Shown here: one piece after another, positions 13,993 through 20,829 of the stretch
How the letters are laid out: each line of letters begins with the position of its first letter
Position numbering within the stretch: position 1 is the stretch's first letter
Virus record (IMG/VR): IMGVR_UViG_3300018080_000506
Span: 1 to 27,586 of that record
Direction: 5' to 3' (one strand)
DNA length: 27,586 nt
DNA from: a virus
Position numbers and translations under genes: made by a program
The notes under the pieces: model-generated
Seen by the model: the letters and a program-made list of their open reading frames with translations, nothing else
Databases searched by the model: none
Told to the model about the DNA's origin: nothing

Positions 13993-14171
13993 TTTCATCA
14001 TATTTTTGCTTCGATGTAAGCTGGTTACTTACTGAGCGTTTGATGAAACAAGGGACACATTTGACAGGGTATACGAAAGACTCTTTTATTAATGGTCTTG
14101 ATTGCCCCATGAATTTCCTAACCAGTTATTCACCCTGTCAAGATCGGGACCATTTATAAAGGAGTTTTTTT
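13993..14171 (+). ncRNA. structured leader RNA with pseudoknot and loop-loop complementarity
   Basis: About 178 nt without a gene, starting at the predicted transcription start and ending at the next ATG. Helix P1 is 13993-14000/14041-14048 (8 bp), enclosing hairpin GTAAG(14016-14020)/CTTAC(14028-14032) with loop CTGGTTA. Helix P2 is 14061-14070/14132-14141 (10 bp, TTGACAGGGT with its perfect complement). The terminator helix is 14075-14102/14143-14170. P2 interlocks with the terminator helix as a pseudoknot. The whole CTGGTTA loop is complementary to TAACCAG (14119-14125) in the terminator loop. No known riboswitch class is recognised. Upstream of replication-initiation genes, it is likely an attenuator or antitermination RNA. 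Confidence 0.7.
14075..14171 (+). terminator. attenuator-type terminator containing the next gene's ribosome binding site
   Basis: Bases 14081-14102 pair with 14143-14164: 21 of 22 positions, three G-U pairs and one T-T mismatch at 14090/14155. Pairing continues for six positions (14075-14080 with 14165-14170) through an A-rich/T-run extension. A seven-T tract (14165-14171) directly follows the core stem, and the ATG is at 14172. The 3' arm ends with AAAGGAG (14158-14164), so the helix would both stop transcription and hide the ribosome binding site. Confidence 0.75.
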
Positions 14172-14486
14172 ATGCCAAAATTTATAGAATATCTAACTGA
14201 ACTAAATATCCCTTCTTACAAAATCTGTATGCAATGTACAGACTCTACAATTGATGGAATTATTCTTTCGTGTCTACTTAAACAAATGATTATAAAACAA
14301 GAAGCTGATGGAGTAATTGTACACGATAAAATAATAACTAAAAATTACATAAATCAAAGTGAACTACGATTATTTCAAGAAAATCCTCCTTTGTATATAA
14401 AAACAACAATAATAGCACCAGGAATATGTCAATACACAATTGACATGGACTATCTACTTACTAAATTTAAAAAGAGCATAATCTGA
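14172..14486 (+). CDS. small protein under leader control, function unknown
   Basis: 104 aa, mixed alpha/beta with four cysteines not in CxxC pairs. It is the first gene after the attenuator-like leader, its AAAGGAG lies inside the terminator helix, and its stop overlaps the start of the replisome organizer gene. It could be a regulator or partner of the initiator. No family is recognised. Codon use is strongly AT-biased. Confidence 0.65.
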   Translation: MPKFIEYLTELNIPSYKICMQCTDSTIDGIILSCLLKQMIIKQEADGVIVHDKIITKNYINQSELRLFQENPPLYIKTTIIAPGICQYTIDMDYLLTKFKKSII

Positions 14487-15895
14487 TGCTTATATCAAAA
14501 AAGTTTGCAAGCGGTTTTCAGTCAAGTGAAAATTGTGTTAAAATAAGTCAATCATTTATGATTATGGCTTTAGGAGATATAAAATTTGCATCATACCTAA
14601 GTCAAATATTCTACTGGCACATTCCTTCAAAAGATAATAACAAATACAAATTAAGAGTAAAAATTGATGATGAGTTTTGGCTTGCAAAAGCAGACAAAGA
14701 TTGGTTCAATGAATGTTTTATATCTTTTGATGAAGCAAGAAATGCAAAAAAGATGGCAATAAAACTTGGACTAATAAAAACAATAACAAGAAAATACAAA
14801 GGAAATCCAACAACACACACCACATTAACAGATAAATTTGAAAACGTATTAGAAAAATGTTCTGATTACCTTCTTGATTATGAGTTCCCTGATTCAAAAA
14901 AAGACCTAATTAAAATTGCAAAAAGTCTAAATATCTATAAAAAACAGTTATGTGTTAAAAGCAAAGTTCGTTCTGTGCAAAAAACACATAACGAACTGAG
15001 TAAAAAACACAAAACATTAACAGATACTACTATTACAGATACTACTAAAAAAAGAATTATAAATAATTCTAACGACCCTAAAGGGCCGATAAATAAAAAA
15101 AGCAAGACTTTGATCAAATCAAGAAAATTGACCAAGATTGTTAAAAAGAAAAAGACCGTTGATTCAAAAGAAAACGTTGATATACCAAAACCAAAATATA
15201 AACATTCAATAACTGACCTTAGAAATTATAATGAATTGCTTAGTTATGGAATTACAAAACATAAAAGTCCTAAAGCTAAAAATAATTCCCTTGATAAACT
15301 TCATGCCTTGTTTTCTTCTCAATGTAAAGCACCTTACAAAATAATTGATATTCCCAAAAAATATGATGACTTTGAATGGGATTTAGATACTCTGATTGAG
15401 GTCTTTGAATATCATATGAAACAAGCAGATAAATATGGTAAGAAAAAGATAAGATCTATTGGATCATTTATTTTTCAAGAAGGATTTAATGGGGGCAAAT
15501 CTTGGTCCCCATTATTATTTTGGCATCAGAAAATGAATAGATCGGCTGAGGGTGAATTGACTCAAGAAGGTAAACGTTTCTTGTCTTCACTCAAACGAGC
15601 AGATGTGCATGGCATTGATGACATTGATTCAAGCATACTCAACAGAGTTGCAAAAGCAACTGAGCAAGTTTCCCAAAAATATGTATTTGTCGAAGGCGGA
15701 GAAAGAACAATGTCCTATCCGTTTGGCATCATTGATGTAGTGTCCAAATACATAAAAGAAAAAATGGACAAAAATTATAAATTCAAATTGGTTTATATTA
15801 CAAAAAATGGATTTATTGCTGATGAATTTCTACCTATGGCTAAAGATCGGAATATACTGAAACTGAAAAACAACAATCGGAGCGTACTCGTATGA
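14486..15895 (+). CDS. probable replisome organizer / helicase loader
   Basis: 469 aa. Residues about 10-110 look like the winged-helix DNA-binding domain of phage initiator proteins (FASYLSQIFYWH, RVKIDDEFWLAKADKDWFNE, EARNAKKMAIKLGLIKTI). Residues about 150-245 are a lysine/serine/threonine-rich linker, and a C-terminal domain (265-469) follows. It lies directly upstream of, and overlaps by 4 nt (ATGA), the DnaB-type helicase gene, the usual place of a helicase loader. The expected job is to recognise the origin and deliver the helicase. Repeats inside the linker-coding DNA could be that origin, as in lambda O. The call rests on pattern and context. Confidence 0.65.
   Translation: MLISKKFASGFQSSENCVKISQSFMIMALGDIKFASYLSQIFYWHIPSKDNNKYKLRVKIDDEFWLAKADKDWFNECFISFDEARNAKKMAIKLGLIKTITRKYKGNPTTHTTLTDKFENVLEKCSDYLLDYEFPDSKKDLIKIAKSLNIYKKQLCVKSKVRSVQKTHNELSKKHKTLTDTTITDTTKKRIINNSNDPKGPINKKSKTLIKSRKLTKIVKKKKTVDSKENVDIPKPKYKHSITDLRNYNELLSYGITKHKSPKAKNNSLDKLHALFSSQCKAPYKIIDIPKKYDDFEWDLDTLIEVFEYHMKQADKYGKKKIRSIGSFIFQEGFNGGKSWSPLLFWHQKMNRSAEGELTQEGKRFLSSLKRADVHGIDDIDSSILNRVAKATEQVSQKYVFVEGGERTMSYPFGIIDVVSKYIKEKMDKNYKFKLVYITKNGFIADEFLPMAKDRNILKLKNNNRSVLV
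15016..15118 (+). other. repeat cluster inside the initiator gene; origin candidate
   Basis: Within the AT-rich linker-coding DNA, ATTAACAGATACTACT (15016-15031) is followed at once by ATTACAGATACTACT (15032-15046). A perfect 8-bp inverted repeat AGAATTAT-AA-ATAATTCT lies at 15053-15070, CCCTAAAGGG at 15076-15085, and the palindrome TTTGATCAAA at 15109-15118. A related ACATTAACAGATA lies near 14822. Low-complexity coding could explain part of this. Confidence 0.35.
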
Positions 15896-17409
15896 TCCAG
15901 AGCAGGAACGTATCTGTAACAGAAGAAAAACGCATTTGTACTGGTCTAATAACGTCCAGTGATTTCTTAAAACGAATCATGCCCGTATTTCAACTTGATT
16001 ATTTTGTAAATTCATATTTGAAAAAAGTTGCTTTGTGGTGCACAACGTTTTATGAAGCTCATGAAAGGGCACCTTTCAAACATATTCAGGACATTTACGA
16101 ATCAGAAGCACCAACTTTAAAAGATTCTGAGTCTGAGTTAATTGGTGACTTATTGAGAATGTTATCTGACCAGTATGATCAAGATTCGATCAATGTTGAT
16201 TATCTGGCATCTTCTGCAATTGATTACTTTCGAAAAAGAGAATTAGAAATAATGGTAAACAATATTTCTGTTCTCAAAGAAAAAGGTGATTATGATGAGG
16301 CAGAGGAAGAAATAACAAAGTTCAACAAGGTAACTCTTGATCTTGATTCTGGCTCTTTGATAAACATTGGCGACATTGATCAGGTCACAGAGATATACAA
16401 ACAAAGAGATGAGGAAGACAAGAACTTCTATAATCTTCCCGGAGATCTTGGCAGATACTTAGGAAATTACAAACGTGGCGATGTTGTGGGGTATTACGCT
16501 CCTGCTAAACGTGGTAAAAGTTGGACTCTTGTAGATCATTTCAAACAAGGTGTATTGCAGAAAAAGAAAACATTGTTTTGGTCTATCGAAATGACAAAGA
16601 CAGAAATTCTCCCACGTATCATGAAATCTTTTGAACCTATGGTCACTGAGGCTGGCGAGTATACATACCCAGTTTTTGATTGCGTAAAGAATCAGACAGG
16701 CGAATGCGGTGATCGTGCTTCATCTGTAATAGTTTTAGATGGAGAAGAATTCATTTCAGATCCAACACATAAACCATGTACTATGTGTCAAAGCGGAAGA
16801 GGTCCACATGAATTTGATATGACCGTGTATGTAGATACCATATACAGACAAGCTGACGATATCTTCACAGTAAGCAGAATGATTGAGGGTTCAAAGAGAT
16901 CACCAGGATATAAAGCAATGTTCAATAAGTACGGTAGATTGTCTGTTCATAAAAAATACACTTTAACCTATGACAAGATGATGCGAGATATTGAGGTATT
17001 GAATGCAATAGATGGATTCATACCAGATATTTTCATAATTGATTACGTTGATATTTTGGATATCGGTTCAAGATTCGATGATTATAGGGCAGTTGATGAG
17101 GCATGGAAGTTAATGGCAAAAATGGCTGGTGAATTTAACGTGCTTGTGATAACTGCAACGCAGGCGAATAAAGAAGGACATAAAGCTGGTGTATTAGATT
17201 CAACTCATCAAGCTGGATTTTATGGCAAGAATCAGCATGTCAATATGATGGTTGGTTTAAATCAATCTCCGAGCGAGAAAGAAATGGGTATTATCAAATA
17301 TGGAATCACTGAGGCACGTTCTCAGCATTTCATTCCAGGAAAAACCTGTACAGTGCTACAAGACGTTAAAGCGGGTCAGTCATACCTTGATTCATATTAT
17401 GATTTTTAA
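15892..17409 (+). CDS. dnaB: DnaB-type replicative DNA helicase with zinc insert
   Basis: 505 aa. Helical N-terminal domain (1-150); RecA-like ATPase with Walker A APAKRGKS (GKS 208-210) and Walker B IIDYVD (D384, D387); then a conserved ITATQANKEG segment matching the sensor region. Residues about 260-305 insert C264, C272, C296 and C299, a probable zinc site absent from standard DnaB. It unwinds the fork 5' to 3' as a hexamer. It overlaps the loader gene by 4 nt, and the primase is encoded upstream. The zinc insert may contact the primase or loader. Confidence 0.9.
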   Translation: MIQSRNVSVTEEKRICTGLITSSDFLKRIMPVFQLDYFVNSYLKKVALWCTTFYEAHERAPFKHIQDIYESEAPTLKDSESELIGDLLRMLSDQYDQDSINVDYLASSAIDYFRKRELEIMVNNISVLKEKGDYDEAEEEITKFNKVTLDLDSGSLINIGDIDQVTEIYKQRDEEDKNFYNLPGDLGRYLGNYKRGDVVGYYAPAKRGKSWTLVDHFKQGVLQKKKTLFWSIEMTKTEILPRIMKSFEPMVTEAGEYTYPVFDCVKNQTGECGDRASSVIVLDGEEFISDPTHKPCTMCQSGRGPHEFDMTVYVDTIYRQADDIFTVSRMIEGSKRSPGYKAMFNKYGRLSVHKKYTLTYDKMMRDIEVLNAIDGFIPDIFIIDYVDILDIGSRFDDYRAVDEAWKLMAKMAGEFNVLVITATQANKEGHKAGVLDSTHQAGFYGKNQHVNMMVGLNQSPSEKEMGIIKYGITEARSQHFIPGKTCTVLQDVKAGQSYLDSYYDF

Positions 17410-17425
17410 TTAAAAAGGAGAGATT

Positions 17426-17713
17426 ATGGACAGAGATGAATATGTAAGAGGCAGGAACGTATTGAAAAGAAAGCATGACGAAGAACTTTACGAACATGCC
17501 AAAAAGTTCGTACTTGAAAATGCAGAGTATGCAGTTGGTGATTTTGTCACAGATCATATTGGGACAATTTTGGTTGAACATATCACTATTGCTTATGGAT
17601 TCAATAAAGAATATCCGGAAGCAGTTTACAAGGGAACAGCATACACGAAAGCTGGCAAGCCGTTTAAGAATGGTCAGACAAAAAGTGTATGGGCGTCAAA
17701 TATACGCAAATGA
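17426..17713 (+). CDS. small conserved phage protein, function unknown
   Basis: 95 aa. A helical N-terminus (RNVLKRKHDEELYEHAKKFV) is followed by a beta-rich domain (YAVGDFVTDHIGTILVEHIT, YKGTAYTKAGKPFKNGQT) similar to small hypothetical phage proteins I recall. AAAGGAGAG precedes the ATG. The role is unknown. Confidence 0.7.
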   Translation: MDRDEYVRGRNVLKRKHDEELYEHAKKFVLENAEYAVGDFVTDHIGTILVEHITIAYGFNKEYPEAVYKGTAYTKAGKPFKNGQTKSVWASNIRK

Positions 17714-17784
17714 TTTTGATTGATTTAAGAGCTTTTCTCGCTCAAAGACACATAGAGCTATGTAAAATAAACAAAAGTGCTTGA
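17710..17784 (+). CDS. possible 24-aa coupled peptide
   Basis: An ATG at 17710 overlaps the previous TGA (ATGA) and opens 24 codons (MILIDLRAFLAQRHIELCKI...), ending at TGA 17782-17784. Only the coupling supports it; it has no motif. The rest of the gap to 17861 has short hairpins (GAGC/GCTC near 17729; TGCTTGA/TCAAGTA near 17780-17805; TCTTG/CAAGA near 17816) and no other gene. Confidence 0.25.
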   Translation: MILIDLRAFLAQRHIELCKINKSA

Positions 17785-17861
17785 AACAGAGAAGGAATCA
17801 AGTACGTTTTAAGATTCTTGTATCTTCAAGATCAGTAATCTAAAAAAGAGAGAATAAAACA

Positions 17862-18062
17862 ATGTATGGTCAATGTCCTATATGTGGTCAGAAGTTCGGG
17901 TATGACGGTTTTGAAGATTTTCCATTATGTGAGCATATGTCCAAAAAACAAGCTCAATTAATGCGTGATAAACCAGTGATCACAAAAATTATGCCAGGCG
18001 GAAGGGGATCAGGAAAAAAAGCTTTCCCTTTAACTATTCAGAAATTAAGGGAAAAAGAATAA
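17862..18062 (+). CDS. small zinc-finger protein
   Basis: 66 aa. C5/C8 (CPICGQKFGY) with C23 and H25 (CEH) form a likely CCCH zinc finger. A basic, glycine-rich tail follows (GGRGSGKK). It is the last gene before the 18087 promoter, so it closes the helicase operon. The function is unknown. Confidence 0.65.
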   Translation: MYGQCPICGQKFGYDGFEDFPLCEHMSKKQAQLMRDKPVITKIMPGGRGSGKKAFPLTIQKLREKE

Positions 18063-18083
18063 TATTAATTTTTTATTAATATT
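18061..18083 (+). terminator. AT-rich perfect hairpin between operons
   Basis: AATATTAAT (18061-18069), a TTTTT loop and ATTAATATT (18075-18083) form a 9-bp perfect hairpin at the stop codon of the preceding gene, followed by TTATTG. The stem has no G-C pairs, so termination would be weak. It ends 3 nt before the -35 box at 18087, so an operator role is equally possible. Confidence 0.4.
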
Positions 18084-18086
18084 TTA

Positions 18087-18115
18087 TTGACATATCATTA
18101 TTTAATCATTATATT
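18087..18115 (+). promoter_or_regulatory. consensus sigma70 promoter
   Basis: TTGACA (18087-18092), a 17-bp spacer and TATATT (18110-18115), identical in boxes and spacing to the promoters at 13960 and 24554. TGTTTACAA follows the -10 box and also occurs downstream of the 24554 promoter. The transcript would begin near 18122 and have a leader of about 65 nt with ACTTG repeats before the strong AAGGAGAAG site of the 18186 gene. Confidence 0.8.
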
Positions 18116-18185
18116 GTTTACAACTTGTACTTGAGTAACTTGATTAAATTTTTTTATTAATGCATTAAGAAGGAGAAGAAAGAAA

Positions 18186-18719
18186 ATGGCCAAAAAATTC
18201 CCAACAAACGAATTCAAAGCTGCCGTAAAAGCACTGAACAAGGTTTTGAAAGAAGCCGAAAAAACGCCCATCAAATTTGTAGGCGTTAAAAGAGAAGAAA
18301 TTGTTGAAAATTTCACCAACGTTATCATTGACTACCGTGAACAGGACATCGTTGAACAGCTTCCGGATGAAGCAATCAATTTCTACAACAATCACATTGC
18401 TTCCACCGAAGAAGATGATTCTGCCGATGAAAAGAAAGATGCCAAAAAAGGTAAAAAGAGCGGCAAAAAAGCTGATAAAAAGGCTGATAAAAAAGAGAAA
18501 AAAGCCAAAAAAGCCAAAAAACCTGCCGGTCCCAAAGTCGGATATGAAATCATTCGGGCAATCGTTGACAACGACAATTCCCTCGACCGTGAAAAAGTTC
18601 TGGACGAAGTTGTCAAAGTCTTCCCTGATCGTGAAAAAAGCGGCATGAAAACAACTGTAAATCATGTTGTCGGTGTTATGACAAATTATTTCAAATATGT
18701 GAAATCCCTGGAAAAATAA
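18186..18719 (+). CDS. abundant basic DNA-binding-like phage protein
   Basis: 177 aa. A helical N-terminal domain (1-80) is followed by a low-complexity linker with many Lys/Ala repeats (KKGKKSGKKADKK type, residues 85-118) and a C-terminal domain (120-177, VGYEIIRAIVDNDNSLDREK) that could be a winged helix. Codon choice (GCC, GTT, CGT, CCC) is markedly less AT-rich than in its neighbours, and it has its own consensus promoter and AAGGAG, so strong expression is expected. A nucleoid-like or template-organising role is plausible but not proven. Confidence 0.75.
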   Translation: MAKKFPTNEFKAAVKALNKVLKEAEKTPIKFVGVKREEIVENFTNVIIDYREQDIVEQLPDEAINFYNNHIASTEEDDSADEKKDAKKGKKSGKKADKKADKKEKKAKKAKKPAGPKVGYEIIRAIVDNDNSLDREKVLDEVVKVFPDREKSGMKTTVNHVVGVMTNYFKYVKSLEK

Positions 18720-18725
18720 TTTCCC

Positions 18726-19832
18726 ATGTCTGATAATATAATTTCTCATAATTATATTAAAAAAACTTCCCTTGTTAAGTTAGATAAATTAGCAAGGGAA
18801 GTTTCGTATGATTATGACATAGAATTTGACGGCAAAAACACTTTCAGCATTGATAATATTCCTGAGTTTCCCAAAGACTTTAAAGTTGGATTGATAGTCG
18901 GTGCATCTGGTAGTGGCAAAAGTCTGATATTAAAGAAATTCTTTGGAAGACCAAAAATATTAAAATGGAATAGAGAAAAATCAATTGTTTCTCATTTCAA
19001 ATCCAAAAAGATAGCTGAAAAAAAGCTATTCGCAGTTGGTTTAAATTCAATTAAAACTTGGTTAAGACCCTATCACGTTTTATCTAACGGCGAAAAATTC
19101 AGGGCATCTCTTGCAAGACAATTAAAATCAAATATGGTAGTTGATGAATTCACATCTGTTATTGACAGAACAGTGGCAAAATCAGCCTGCAATTCCATGA
19201 GTAAGTACATAAAAAAGAACAAGCTAAGTGGAATAGTTTTTGCTACTTGTCATTATGATATTATTGAATGGATACAACCGACCTGGGTATATGATGTGAG
19301 TACAAATGAATTGTATTCTGGGAGGTGGCTTCAACGACCTGAAATTGAAATCCGAATATATGAGGGAGATCACTCCTCGTGGAAGATTTTTAGAGAGCAT
19401 CATTATTTAAGTGGTGAAATACTAAAATCTTCCAAAGTATTTCTTGCCTTTTTTAACGACATTTTGGTCGGGTTAATTGCTGTCTGTACTTTACCATCTG
19501 GCACTGTAAAACATGCTTGGAGAGAACACAGAATCGTGATTTTACCTGACTATCAAGGTTTTGGCATAGGCATACGACTGTCAGAAAAGATTGCGGAACT
19601 TTATGTAAGCAAAGGTCACAGATATTTTGCCAAAACATCTCACAGAAAGCTTGGCGTATATAGAAATCAATCTGATAAATGGCTGGCAACAAGCAGTAAC
19701 GGTTCCACAAACTCAGCACCAAATAAATTCTTTAAGCACTGGAAAACTTCTAACGGTAGATTGTGCTTTTCGCATGAATTCATTTATAAAAAGGTAATAA
19801 AAAATGATAGTAAACAGAAAACTTTTTTGTGA
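18726..19832 (+). CDS. ABC-type ATPase fused to GNAT acetyltransferase domain
   Basis: 368 aa. N-terminal ABC ATPase: Walker A GASGSGKS (59-66, K65), signature LSNGE (119-123), Walker B VVDE (D140, E141), D-loop SVIDR and H-loop H176. Only about 55 residues separate Walker A from the signature, so the helical subdomain is reduced. Residues about 195-340 form a GNAT-like domain with the acetyl-CoA loop YQGFGIG (276-282). This matches the protein class 'ABC ATPase fused to predicted acetyltransferase' (COG2401-type). There are no membrane segments, so it is not a transporter. A nucleic-acid-modifying role is possible. Paired hairpins lie in its first 27 codons, and its ribosome binding site is weak. 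Confidence 0.8.
   Translation: MSDNIISHNYIKKTSLVKLDKLAREVSYDYDIEFDGKNTFSIDNIPEFPKDFKVGLIVGASGSGKSLILKKFFGRPKILKWNREKSIVSHFKSKKIAEKKLFAVGLNSIKTWLRPYHVLSNGEKFRASLARQLKSNMVVDEFTSVIDRTVAKSACNSMSKYIKKNKLSGIVFATCHYDIIEWIQPTWVYDVSTNELYSGRWLQRPEIEIRIYEGDHSSWKIFREHHYLSGEILKSSKVFLAFFNDILVGLIAVCTLPSGTVKHAWREHRIVILPDYQGFGIGIRLSEKIAELYVSKGHRYFAKTSHRKLGVYRNQSDKWLATSSNGSTNSAPNKFFKHWKTSNGRLCFSHEFIYKKVIKNDSKQKTFL
18734..18804 (+). repeat. two consecutive perfect hairpins in the 5' end of the ABC-GNAT gene
   Basis: Hairpin 1: TAATATAATT (18734-18743) / AATTATATTA (18750-18759), 10 bp, 6-nt loop. Hairpin 2: 18763-18778 / 18789-18804, 16 bp with one G-U, 10-nt loop; core AAACTTCCCTTG with its exact complement. 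On the minus strand hairpin 2 is followed by seven T, a textbook intrinsic terminator. On the plus strand it has only a short T tail, so it may instead control translation or be an RNase III site. Confidence 0.75.
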
Positions 19833-20820
19833 AATACTGGACGCAATTAAATTTGGACTATCCAAAAGTAAATCTTTGGAAAGTATGTTGTATTTTCAAT
19901 TCACTGGAAAATATTTAATTGCATACAACAATCAAATCTTGGCAAAACATAAATTCGAATCAGATTTTACTGGTTTTGTTCATGCCAATAATCTCATCAG
20001 AACGATGAACAAGATCACTGATAAAGAGGTTTCTATTGCGGTTGAAAATGAAAACTTCATAATCAAATCATCAAAGGTAAAATTAAAACTGGCTTTGCTC
20101 AATGATGAAGAAATCAAAGAAAGAACAGATATCATTATTGCAGAAGTAAAAAAATGCGAATGGATAAAGGTGCCGGAAAACTTTCTTGAATGTCTGAAAC
20201 TTTGCCATTTTGCTATATCCAAAAATGAATCTCAAAATACGTTGCAATATGCATACATCAATAAAGACCAAATGTTTGCATCTGATAACAATCGTATTGC
20301 TCTAACACCATTGTCAAAGAAAATGAAAACGATGCTGATCAAACATGATGTTATTTCCGTTCTGTCTGACCTTGATGTCAAACAATACGGCATCACAAAA
20401 TCTCATCTTCATTTTAAAAACGATGATGATAAATTCACACTATCCATAAGAAGGGTTGTTGGAAAATACCCTGACTTTTCTGAGATTCTTGAAGATGCTA
20501 AAAAAGGAACTGAGATCACTTTATCTTCCGGCATATCAGACAATCTGGAAATATCAGAAATATTCAGCACTGAGTTTGATTCTTCCGTAACAATAAAAAT
20601 CAAGAAAGGTGCTTGTTTCATCTCTGCAAATTCTGACGCAGGCAAAATGAATACAAAAACAAAGATTGATTACAAAGGCGAAGATCTTGAATTTCATATC
20701 AATCCTACGTTTTTGAATGAGATGTTAAGTTATTCATCAACAATAATTCATGGAGAAGGAAAAGTAAGTCTGCAAAGCAAGAATTTATTGCTTATAACGG
20801 CACTGATGGAAAAAGACTAA
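19804..20820 (+). CDS. dnaN: DNA polymerase sliding clamp (beta-clamp-like)
   Basis: 338 aa, close to the 365 aa of bacterial DnaN. Family landmarks in order: the ASDNNRIAL segment corresponding to the TDGHRLA region, GKYPDFSEIL corresponding to GKFPDY, and a C-terminal domain with INPTFLNEML corresponding to FNPKYLLD. Three repeated clamp subdomains are expected, encircling DNA as a dimer and tethering the polymerase encoded 9 nt downstream. The clamp-loader ATPase is at 24890. It overlaps the ABC-GNAT gene by 29 nt. Confidence 0.85.
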   Translation: MIVNRKLFCEILDAIKFGLSKSKSLESMLYFQFTGKYLIAYNNQILAKHKFESDFTGFVHANNLIRTMNKITDKEVSIAVENENFIIKSSKVKLKLALLNDEEIKERTDIIIAEVKKCEWIKVPENFLECLKLCHFAISKNESQNTLQYAYINKDQMFASDNNRIALTPLSKKMKTMLIKHDVISVLSDLDVKQYGITKSHLHFKNDDDKFTLSIRRVVGKYPDFSEILEDAKKGTEITLSSGISDNLEISEIFSTEFDSSVTIKIKKGACFISANSDAGKMNTKTKIDYKGEDLEFHINPTFLNEMLSYSSTIIHGEGKVSLQSKNLLLITALMEKD

Positions 20821-20829
20821 GGAGAAAAG

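Noticed and set aside
14061-14090. Second TTGACA promoter inside the leader
   Set aside because: The best -10 candidate (TTTATT at 18-bp spacing) matches only four of six bases, and the TTGACA is fully explained as one arm of the 10-bp leader helix.
14113-14141. Antisense promoter giving an inhibitor RNA against the leader (reverse-strand TTGACA at 14141-14136)
   Set aside because: No acceptable -10 box at 16-18 bp on the minus strand (GGAAAT, GAAATT or AGGAAA). An antisense RNA would have been expected by analogy with plasmid replication control, but the sequence does not support one here.
14440-14470. TTGACA near 14443 as a promoter for the organizer gene
   Set aside because: The -10 candidate (TAAATT, 16-bp spacing) is weak and it lies in coding sequence just before a coupled start.
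18301-18648. 115-residue lysine/proline-rich frame inside the 18186 gene
   Set aside because: It is the +1 frame of the lysine/alanine repeat; the main frame has the promoter, ribosome binding site and codon bias.
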